The notes under the pieces are model-generated. The model made no database searches. It saw nothing but the letters and a program-made list of their open reading frames with translations, and was not told the origin of the DNA. This document shows positions 17,756 through 25,234 of a stretch of 25,234 nt of DNA, piece by piece. The DNA lies in NCBI GenBank assembly GCA_001579985.1, contig LRSR01013349.1:1-25234 (forward strand). Reading direction: 5' to 3'. A program made the position numbers and the translations under genes. This DNA is from Hypsibius dujardini. Taxonomy: Eukaryota; Tardigrada; Eutardigrada; Parachela; Hypsibiidae. The stretch's first letter is position 1; every line of letters begins with the position of its first letter.

Positions 17756-20478
17756 TTAGAATTTCTTCTTGTAATCCAGGCTTTTATCGGCTTTGATGGC
17801 CTAAAATGAGAGGAAAAGAAACGTGAAGACTCTGAAATAAAGGAAGTAAGTGAAGAAACCTTACAGCGTCTAGTAGGTCTGCCGCCTTCGGGTCAAACTG
17901 GGAGAGCTCCCGACAGGCCTCGTCGCCCACGAAAGCCACCTCATGATGATCCTGTTAAGAAATGCTTTAGCAAATGCAATAACCTACTAGTGTATGCGCC
18001 GTGACAATAGAGATGCAATTGAGGGTACGCACGGGATCCAACAGAACAACAACTTCAACTGTCGCCTTTCCTGGAGTGTCCAGTGATATCAATGGCGTTT
18101 TGATTTGATAGCCCGCAGAGTTGACAACTTCTTGTATCGGCAAGAGCTGAAAAACAGAACATGTAGCTTACGAGTTAATGTAGTAAAGGAAAATGAAAGC
18201 CGGGAATGAATCACAAGTGCCTACGTCTTTCTCCGGTGCCGCAATGGCCATGCGACCTTGTGCCGTGCTGTGTTTCACCGGTCTCCCGTCGTTCAAGAAC
18301 CGCAGTGTGAACTGAAAAAAGCCGTACAATACATGCGCGAAGTTATTCAGGCGAACCAACGATCAGTCAATCAGCAATCATGAGCTAGAAGAGACTTTTC
18401 TATGAGATCACGAGATCTACTTAGCATTGTAATTAATTTCTCCTGCATCACAGGATGCAGCTTACCGGGCAAGCGTTGTACTTGAGGGTTACTTCTGTGT
18501 CGTTCCGATCCACAATAGACATTCCCAGAAGGATCTGCCAAAACTCTGAAAATAATAAAAAAAAGTCCTTGCAGTTTGTGTAGCTTCGCTTCTCGTTCAT
18601 CAAGCATACCTATGGTCTGGACAATGTCCGACGATGCCAATGTAACTTGCTGTACGGGATCTGAAAAGAATACCGTAGGCAGTTCCAACAGAAAGATTTC
18701 AGAGAAAACCCTAGACCACTGATACTATGGAAGTTATAACAGTTCACTGCGGTGTGTATCTAATCGAATTGCTGGAGCTATTTGCAGAAAGGCCGGCTAG
18801 ACTTCCGATAACAAATTCGGTGGCGGGGGAAACTTTACGCGACCAATTTTCAAACCCACCGCAAAGCCACCGTGTCACATGGGTGACGATGTAAAACAAC
18901 GACAAAACTTACCGGCTTCCGCTTGCTCGTTGATGATCTCAAACTGGTAACCGGGGCTGTAAGGCAAGCGAACGAGTACTCGCCCTCCCTTGTACTCCTC
19001 GTAAGCAAATTTAGCAGCATCAAGTTTCTCTTTAACTCCCGGCAGCTTAATCGTAAGCAACTACAGCAAAACAAACGACGTTAAAGTCAACGACAAGAGT
19101 CCATAGCACGAGCATGAGGTGCATGCATGGTATCCATCGGACGGCACGGTATCGAGCATACAATCAACGACAAGATTGAGTACACCGGAGGGTCCGGGGA
19201 ATGGGCAAAAGGGGCGGGGTAGGGGGCGGTTTTCAAACAATCGAACAATCAACCACCTAACCTGCAGCGGTTGCTTTTTTCCTGCTTTGTCCATTTTCAA
19301 ACATGCCTTTTCAGATCGGGTGGTTGATTGTCTGATTGTATGAAAGCCACCCCCTGCTTCGCCCCTTTTGCCCATACCTCGGACCCTCCAGTGTACTCAA
19401 TCTTGTTGTTGACTGTATGCCCGGTACCGTGCCGTCCGATGGACACCATGCATGCACCTCGTGCTCGTGTTATTCCATCATTAAGAAAATGTCTACCCCA
19501 TCTTGATTACAAACTGTGCAAGTCTCCGCGTGTTACTCGCGGCTACAACTACTACAATGTTGAGTATACTGGTACCCCGTACATTTTCCTCGTACACGTA
19601 CCAGAAAGTCGTTCCCCAACTCGTAGGAATTTATTCCGTAATTGTAGGTCAACTCAATTACGACGTGATCATCTTCCGACCCATAGCCGACCATGGTTTT
19701 GCTCCAGGCATTGTCGTACGGCCTGAAAAGTGAATGTGTCAGCATGAAATACTCGTACCTACAGTGGGGTGTATGACAGTAGTGATTTCCCCTAGACGTT
19801 TCTTGTACTTGCTGATCTGATTTTACTAGAATCTTGTACCAGGCAAACGCTTTGGGTTGAATCACTACATGGGTTGAATCAGTCAGGTGGCGGGGGGCAC
19901 CGCAGGCGGTGTGTCTGAAGCTGAATGAGTGTTGTTTTACAATTTACACTCGTGGCGCCCTCCTCCACCCGACTGATTCAACCCATGTAGTGATTCAACC
20001 CAAAGCGTTTGCTTGGTACTGATTTTACTAGAATTTCATTACTACACAAGTGGGAAAAATCTTGGGCTGACCGAATTCAGCACTTTAACTCGGGGCTGTG
20101 TACAAGAGCCATCAGTCATGCGACGAGTGTAGTGGCTTAACTCGGGTAGTGCAAGGCTTTTTACACGTGTGTAGTATAGTATAATACAGTATAATATAAT
20201 GCAATATAATATAATAAGATATAATACATTACAAGAAAGACACTTTTACATTTACCCGTTGCATGTTGCCGCACAACCTCCTTCAAACTCCTCATGGCGG
20301 AGGACCTGTAAAAAGGCATTTCATGGATTAAACTTGTCAATTCAATGAGAAACAAAAAAATAACTATAACTCTATTCTATCCACCCACCTTCATGCCCAG
20401 AATTTCAGTGTAAAATTTGATGGTTTTTTCCCGCTCAGCAAGCTTGAAGACGTAGTGTAGCGGTCGGCGTCCTTCCAT
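17756..20478 (-). CDS. GLOD4: GLOD4 orthologue, glyoxalase domain-containing protein 4
   Basis: Ten exons on the minus strand: 20389-20478, 20256-20305, 19602-19722, 18913-19060, 18610-18660, 18466-18545, 18225-18311, 18033-18146, 17865-17951 and 17756-17800, every junction in phase, 290 aa (close to the vertebrate length). It starts [17 protein letters not shown] and carries hallmark stretches of GLOD4: [95 protein letters not shown] and a C-terminal AADKS-like motif. The fold is two tandem VOC (glyoxalase/bleomycin-resistance-type) modules. The biochemical role of GLOD4 is poorly defined; mitochondrial localisation is reported in vertebrates. Introns 2 and 3 hold three inverted-repeat elements. 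It converges with the KDEL gene and diverges from DUS4L. Confidence 0.95.
19103..19473. mobile_element. long-arm foldback element in GLOD4 intron 3
   Basis: About 370 bp: arms of ~165 bp with scattered mismatches around a ~35-bp loop. Landmarks: ATGAGGTGCATGCATGGT ... CATCGGACGGCACGGTA ... CAAGATTGAGTACAC ... GGGTCCG ... GGGCAAAAGGGGCG, each mirrored on the right; the inner parts of the arms carry CAATC/GATTG. The element is non-coding, and transcription of the intron would produce a long double-stranded hairpin. Confidence 0.85.
19833..20018. mobile_element. foldback element flanked by 16-bp direct repeats, GLOD4 intron 2
   Basis: Arms of ~48 bp, almost perfect: GTACCAGGCAAACGCTTTGG then GTTGAATCACTACATGGGTT, mirrored to end at GCTTGGTAC. 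Within each arm the GGGTTGAATCA block is repeated. The element is bracketed by CTGATTTTACTAGAAT at 19817-19832 and again at 20019-20034, which looks like a target-site duplication. A 16-bp duplication is longer than usual for cut-and-paste elements. Confidence 0.8.
20043..20173. mobile_element. MITE-like element, family B copy 2
   Basis: About 131 bp. Left terminus TACACAAGTGGGAAAAATCTT then GGGCTGACCGAATTCAG; right terminus GGCTTAACTCGGGTAGTGC, ending ACACGTGTGTA. Same internal landmarks as the copy at 24509 (CTTTAACTCGGGG / TTGTGTACAA-like centre). It lies 9 bp beyond the direct repeat of the previous element, in the same GLOD4 intron. Confidence 0.8.
20174..20226. repeat. TATAA-rich low-complexity tract
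   Basis: Repeated ATAAT/ATATAAT units between family B copy 2 and the GLOD4 second exon. Confidence 0.6.
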
Positions 20479-20984
20479 TTCACAGGTTTTATTTTAAGCT
20501 GAATGATGATTGTATTTTAACGGATCAAACCTAATATTGTGCAAAAAATTCCAAAAAGGATTGATGATCAACTTTCAAGGATACAACTTTTAACTGAATT
20601 GAGAATAAGAATGTACTGTACAACCGGATGAAACCGGTCAGTTGAACCACGCCTCCGTCACACGCGCCTGTGTTGAGTGAGCTCACACACTCACACACTC
20701 ACACTCACACACAGGTCGAATGCGCTGCCCGGGTGTAAAAAGTGACCGGTTTAATCGCGGCAGTACAGTACTGTATAACCGGATGAAACAGCTGATTCAA
20801 CGGCACATACAATATGCAATTTCGTCTGTCATTGGCTAATCACAACTGTTTAAGCCCCACCCGAAATGACGTAATTGGATATGAAATCCCAAATTTTCTT
20901 GCGGCATCCTTTAGTCTTTACGCTTTCCTATTTGTCAAATTGTACATCTTATTATCTCTATCAACTACTTTGGCCGTGGGAATC
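20479..20984. promoter_or_regulatory. divergent promoter region between GLOD4 and DUS4L
   Basis: 506 bp separates the two start codons. It contains an inverted repeat (20613-20771) with a CACACT microsatellite at its centre. An in-frame ATG at 20814 would lengthen DUS4L by 57 hydrophobic residues, which the family does not have. No core promoter motif can be named confidently. Confidence 0.55.
20613..20771. repeat. inverted repeat with CACACT microsatellite core
   Basis: GTACTGTACAACCGGATGAA then ACCGGTCA on the left is mirrored by TGACCGGTTTAATCG...GCAGTACAGTAC on the right. The centre includes a CACACTCACAC run at about 20684-20714. A further ACCGGATGAAAC fragment follows at 20778. It could be a MITE or a symmetric promoter element. 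Confidence 0.7.
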
Positions 20985-23073
20985 ATGAGGAGGCCTGGTG
21001 TTTTGGATATGTTGGAAGAAGGGAAACCGCTGAAAATTTGTGCTCCAATGGTAACGCGATTCTCAAATCCAATACTTCACAACACTCGTCTAGAATTTGA
21101 GAAAACATTTTTGAAATTCCGAAAGATGGAGTAAGGTATGAGATTTTTCTATCTTTCTGCAGGTTCGGTACTCGAAGTAAGTGAGATAGAATTCATGTCG
21201 CAGCCGCGGAATCGTTCTAATTCTCCAATCAATGCAAGGCTGTGGTGTTCAATCGCGCTCTAATCAATCGAGTAATCAATCAATCAATCAATCAATCAAA
21301 CAATCAATCAGTCGATTAATCAATCAATCAATCAATCAGTCGATTAATCAATCAATCAATCAACGGTAGACTAGTGCTGAATTGTATTTCTCCAGGTTGC
21401 ACTTCCGCCATTTAGTCAGAAAATGGGGCTGTGATGTGGCATTCACGCCGATGATTACAGCCGATTCGTTTGTGAAATCGGAGAAGGCAAGGGAAGCAGA
21501 TTTCAGCACTGATCCAGGTAGAGGCTAGAGAGTACGTTATTAAAGCTTCCGAATCCTTTGTGTTTCAACTTTCAACGATATTCTCTCCGCAGACGACAGG
21601 CCATTGATCGTTCAATTTGGCTCAAGTTCGCCCTCGGATATTGTCGATGCTGCGGAATACATTGCTAGGTGTGGGATTATTTTATGGAGTCCAAAAGAAC
21701 TTATTCCAACCTGGGTTCCGTTGATATTGGATGTGCAATCAAGAGATCAATCAAAAAATCAATCGAGATGTAAAATTAAGAGATCAATCAAGCAATCAAT
21801 TAGTAGATCAACCGTACCGTATTTACTCAGTCTTTTATTTATGTTCTTCCTAATTACTATTCTTCTTGCAGAGTCTCGGACGGCATTGATATCAATTGCG
21901 GCTGCCCTCAAAAGTGCGTTCTCGATGAAGTGTCTTTTATTGCTACTGGTATGACAGTGTGAAGTCTGCGATGAAGTTTTAACCCTTGGTGTTTCTGCCC
22001 ATTTTCCCAGGTGGGCGATCGCAGAGAAGATCGGGGGTTACCTGTTGACTCATCCGGATATAATTCAGGATATGATTGTCCAGCTACGGAATCGCATTCC
22101 CGATGAAACTTTTACAAAGTCCATCAAAATAAGGATCGATCCTGATATTCGGTATGAGTGTCCTGCGGGTTTCTAGTGCAGTAACAGTAACTTACCGCGG
22201 AATAGCACGCCTATACTTATAGCCACCCTGACGCCGTTGCTATTGCTGTCTGTCGTGGGATTAAGGACATTTAGAGAGCTAATTCAAGACATTTCTTTGT
22301 GGACCTTTTGCAGGAAATCTGTGGACTTGTGTCAGCAGCTGGAAGCGGCTGGCGTCTCCTTCATTACAGTCCACGGCCGCACGTTGAAGCAGAAGAACGA
22401 GCCCGCGGACTGGGATGCTATCAAGGTTATTAAGGATTCCGTCCGGATACCGGTGTTTGCGAACGGAGACATCAAAACATCCGAAGATATTGTTAAGGTT
22501 GTAGCAGATACTGGCGTGGATGGAGTCATGTCTGCGAATGGACTCTTAGCGAACCCTGCTATGTTTTCCGGCCACGACGTCACCCCGATGGAGTGCGTCC
22601 AAGATTGGGTGAGTGTAGTCTAGTTTAATTCACAGACCGACATTTCTGCAGACGCAATCAATGTAGTACTGAATGACTGCTGACAGATCGGTCGACAAAC
22701 AGATTGACAGTAACCAGTGAGTAGACTTTTCGATCTCTACTGTGTATATATGGGCTACAGGTAATATGCGGGGTACACTCAGCAAAATGAGCATACACCG
22801 TACTGATTCTAGAGGCATTACGATTACTTTTCCTACAGCTGTTTTTTCCTACAGCTGGACATTAACGAGCGTGACAAATCCTGTCCGTTTCGAGTCTTCC
22901 ACCACCATCTGATATGGATGACGGAGAAGCAAATGTCCAAAGCGGATCGCATCAAGTTCAGCGACTTCACAACCAAAGAAAAAGTAGTCGACTTCATAAC
23001 AAATCACTTCGAGCTCCAAAATCCAGCCGAGCGCTCCCCTATACCACGGGAAAGCAGTTCTTTGGATGATTGA
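20985..23073 (+). CDS. DUS4L: DUS4L orthologue, tRNA-dihydrouridine(20a/20b) synthase
   Basis: Eight phase-matched exons: 20985-21050, 21163-21176 (14 bp), 21396-21517, 21593-21668, 21872-21913, 22011-22151, 22314-22608 and 22855-23073, 324 aa, close to human. The Dus TIM-barrel signature is complete: KICAPMVRYSKLHFRHLVRK, DVAFTPMI...DFSTDP, RPLIVQFGS, SDGIDINCGCPQKWA with the presumed catalytic Cys104, SIKIRID, GVSFITVHGRT, IPVFANGDI and GVMSANGLLANPAMF. This FMN enzyme reduces uridine to dihydrouridine in the tRNA D-loop using NADPH. I chose the ATG at 20985 because the family starts close to the KICAPM motif. Exon 8 is preceded by two nearly identical acceptors 16 bp apart; only the second keeps the frame. 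The stop is 3 bp from the stop of the opposing gene. Confidence 0.95.
21265..21364. repeat. (AATC)n microsatellite
   Basis: Long AATCAATCAATC runs with AGTCGATTAATC interruptions in intron 2 of DUS4L, immediately after the 14-bp exon. Shorter copies recur in intron 4 (about 21736-21810). Confidence 0.93.
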
Positions 23074-23076
23074 TCG

Positions 23077-24265
23077 TTATCTGGTGCGCAGTGGACAGTA
23101 AACTTTGTTCATCCTTCGAATGTCCAATTGACTAAATCCGTGATCGCTGCCGAGTCGTCGGTGGGGATTTTGCCGGGACTGGACCGTCCAGACGCTTGGA
23201 TTTTCCGCGAACTTGGCTTTCTCTTCGAAATGTGATACGGAATCGTAGTCAAAGGGATCGCCGGAGAGCAGATAAGCGGCTGAAGAATACTTCACGAAGC
23301 TCCGAAGAGAACCTGGAAGGATCAGCAAAGTGCATCTGCAGTCGGTCCAGTCAGAAGGATTAGCCTGTTTAGAGACATTGAATATGACGTACCCGGTCTT
23401 ATGTTTTGCCAGTTGATTTTAATGTACTGATCTCGATCTGGTCTGTTCACTTCGCTGTGGAATCCTGCGGGCGTAAGTGCAGTGCGTGTACATCGATGAT
23501 CGATAAGACTGCATACAAGTGAAAGTTTTAGCTTTTCCTTAATAGTTCTGTTTTACCGAGAAGATGCAGTATTTGCCGTGATATTCGGGTCGGTGTGAAG
23601 CAGGCTGCAAAGCACAAATCTATGTTAGATGAATTGACCATTTTACGACTAGATCTTCGAATTTACCATCGGCTAGGAAGACGGTCTGTGCGCCTCCTTG
23701 TACACCAACGGACGACGCGCAGCTGTTTTGAACAGAAGACGCGTAAAGAGAACTCTTTCTAGTTTGTCATGGTACTGACCCAGATCCAGCGGAGAAGACA
23801 GTGTAGTTCGTTTCGGTTTTCCGTGGTAGAAAGCGAATGCAAGTAAGGTGCTCCAGCTGATCGAGTACTCCTAATACTGCTCTGATCTTTGGTTGGTCTG
23901 CAAAGTTTTGAATTGAGAAGTGAGTACGTGGATAATACGTCAAAGGATTCCCGTGCTGACCGCTTGACAAGTTTCCGGTGAAAGTATAAAATACCCTCGC
24001 GTTGGGCCAGATTGTTGGAGTCCCAAACTCCAGTGTTCTATTGGCAGCACTTTTCGGTGTACCTTCACATGGAAGAATTTATGTACGCAGTACGCCAGTC
24101 AAATCTGGCAAGCAACAAAAAAAAGTAGTTACCGCTTTGTATCGTGAGTCTCCCTTTTATGGCACGACCACTTCGTTCATCTCCATTAGCGTCAGGGTTG
24201 ATTGCCAATATGGCTGAAGTAACTAAAGATACTGCAGCTAAAATGGTGGAGGGCCAGGACATCAT
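23077..24265 (-). CDS. secreted astacin-family pseudoprotease
   Basis: Seven phase-matched exons on the minus strand: 24133-24265, 23961-24062, 23780-23897, 23667-23722, 23557-23604, 23393-23464 and 23077-23312, 254 aa. Residues 1-22 are a signal peptide (STILAAVSLVTSAILA). The astacin fold is recognisable throughout: IRAVLGVLDQLEHLTCIRF, SGCASSVGVQGGAQTVFLAD, GFHSEVNRPDRDQYIKINWQN, FDYDSV, and DIRRMNKVYC at the end. The four conserved disulfide cysteines (98, 119, 138, 249) are kept. The active site is not: HExxHxxGxxH reads R146-Q147-x-x-H150-x-x-G153-x-x-S156, and the Met-turn SxMHY reads SVSHF (203-205). Proteolysis is therefore unlikely, and a binding or inhibitory role is inferred. There is only a short propeptide-like stretch and no CUB or EGF domain. 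An upstream in-frame ATG at 24313 is possible. Confidence 0.85.
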
Positions 24266-24508
24266 TATTCTCCACCGCCGGAAGATACTACACCGTGCAC
24301 GTGTAGTTCTCAAAGCATAATCTCCACGAAGCAGCGGGAACTTCCGTAATCCACCAACGCTGTTACGGTTGACAAATCTGCAGAATCAAGAAGCACTACT
24401 CAGACTCGAGTTGGTATGAATAATAAGTCTCACATGATGTCTTTGGCGATGTGGTCAATCATAGCGCGCGACATGTAGGGCGAAGGCGGACAACACAATG
24501 CTGCAATG

Positions 24509-24631
24509 TACACACGTGGCAGAAACCTTGCGCTAACCGAATTAAGCCCTTTAGCTCGGGGAGTTGTGTACAACAGACGAATGAGTGTAATGGCTTAACT
24601 CAGTTAGCGCAAGGTTTTTCCCACATGTGTA
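24509..24631. mobile_element. MITE-like element, family B copy 3
   Basis: About 123 bp. Left terminus TACACACGTGGCAGAAACCTT then GCGCTAACCGAATTAAGCC; right terminus GGCTTAACTCAGTTAGCGC then AAGGTTTTTCCCACATGTGTA. The longest, cleanest arms of the three copies (about 48 bp). The centre has TTGTGTACAACAGACGAATG. Termini begin and end with TA, as expected for a TA target duplication. Confidence 0.82.
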
Positions 24632-25189
24632 GGTGATGAAGCACTCGTGCATTAAGAACCTTGACACGAGTACGGACTTACAGCCGCGTGAAAACCGGAG
24701 GCAGGAATGGTTGATGAGCACGTAATTATCACTAACGTCTCATCACTTTATAATTGACTTTACCTAGTTCGAAGTTTAAGAGTAACGCAAGAAGTAACGA
24801 TTGATGAAAGGGAGAAACTCCCAGTACAAAACCAAACGAACGAAAAACGCTAAACTGAATGCGCATTTCTCCAAAATAACAAAAGCCAGAAAAGGATGAG
24901 TGAAGGTCTAAATAACCGGAGAATGATCAAATACACATAGGACCACAATATAAATAGAAGAAAAGGAGGCGCTCTGCGAGACCAAAGGAAACACGAAAAT
25001 ATAAAACTTGACATAAAGAAAGTAATTATTTGGCAGTTCTGTAGAAAAATCTGTCAATCTCACTGACAGATTTTTTTTACATCAGCCGAACTCGGAAGTG
25101 CGTTCCACCGGATAGTTCTGGATAGTTCAGGATGGTCAACCAGAGCTGTTCAGCGGTTTACGTGTATACGTTAAGCGACCTATTCTAAA

Positions 25190-25234
25190 ATAATACATAA
25201 TATATAACATATATATATAATATATAACATATAT
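25190..25234. repeat. TATAACATATA repeat at window edge
   Basis: Two or more units of ATAATATATAACATATAT, cut by the end of the window. Confidence 0.8.

Larger units (their letters stand above)
24266..25234. other. intergenic region to the window end, no gene seen
   Basis: Upstream of the astacin-like gene on the minus strand. Holds the MITE at 24509-24631, a short hairpin at 25047-25077 (AAAAATCTGTCA / TGACAGATTTTTT) and a TA-rich repeat at the right edge. No exon is supported on either strand. Confidence 0.5.

Noticed and set aside
19119-19726. ORFs inside the GLOD4 intron 3 foldback and exon 3
   Set aside because: Produced by inverted-repeat arms and the antisense of a GLOD4 exon; no protein-like signal.
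20814-20984. Upstream in-frame extension of DUS4L (57 codons)
   Set aside because: Hydrophobic and unlike the family; the ATG at 20985 gives an N-terminus of the expected length.
21604-21954. 116-codon plus-strand ORF reading through DUS4L intron 4
   Set aside because: It runs from exon 4 through an AATC repeat; conserved DUS4L residues require splicing 21668 to 21872.
22332-22583. Minus-strand ORF opposite DUS4L exon 7
   Set aside because: Antisense shadow of a conserved exon with clear family motifs on the plus strand.

Overview
The window is nuclear DNA of a compact, intron-rich animal genome. Nearly all genes are split into short exons by GT-AG introns, most of them 50-500 bp. There are no bacterial-style operons, and microsatellites and small palindromic (MITE-like) elements are scattered through introns and intergenic DNA. 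A chitin-binding mucin, an astacin-family protein and orthologues of conserved animal genes (TRIAP1, GLOD4, DUS4L) point to a protostome invertebrate, perhaps a small-genome ecdysozoan such as a tardigrade. The species-level guess is inference only. Gene models below were built by eye from splice sites, reading-frame phase and family resemblance.

Layout. 1-1307 (+): 3' part of an uncharacterised gene cut by the window edge. 1616-1801 (-): a doubtful small ORF. 2214-3619 (+): an uncharacterised coiled-coil and basic protein with one long transposon-bearing intron. 3620-4617: repeats. 4618-6700 (+): secreted protein with one chitin-binding type-2 domain and a Thr/Ala-rich mucin-like tail. 6835-7113 (-): a doubtful ORF with a polyadenylation signal behind it. 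7433-7752: a MITE. 8600-9100: microsatellites. 9246-12014 (+): secreted, probably GPI-anchored protein with a folate-receptor-like cysteine pattern. 12372-14800 (-): BTB-BACK protein whose C-terminus looks like a degenerate cyclophilin. 15328-15666 (+): TRIAP1/Mdm35. 16363-17613 (+): ER-retained saposin/canopy-like protein ending in KDEL. 17756-20478 (-): GLOD4. 20985-23073 (+): DUS4L, a tRNA dihydrouridine synthase. 23077-24265 (-): astacin-fold protein with a wrecked zinc site.

The genes do not form one pathway. They are arranged as divergent pairs (BTB/TRIAP1 and GLOD4/DUS4L, each about 0.5 kb apart) and convergent pairs (folate-receptor-like/BTB, KDEL/GLOD4, DUS4L/astacin). The last pair has only 3 bp between its stop codons.

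Most interesting points: the BTB-BACK plus cyclophilin-like architecture; the astacin that keeps its disulfide cysteines but has lost the catalytic Glu, two of three zinc His, the Met-turn Met and the Tyr; an intron whose 5' splice site coincides with a transposon terminus; two small MITE families with several copies inside this one window, one sharing its terminal bases with a third element; and micro-exons of 14 and 22 bp.
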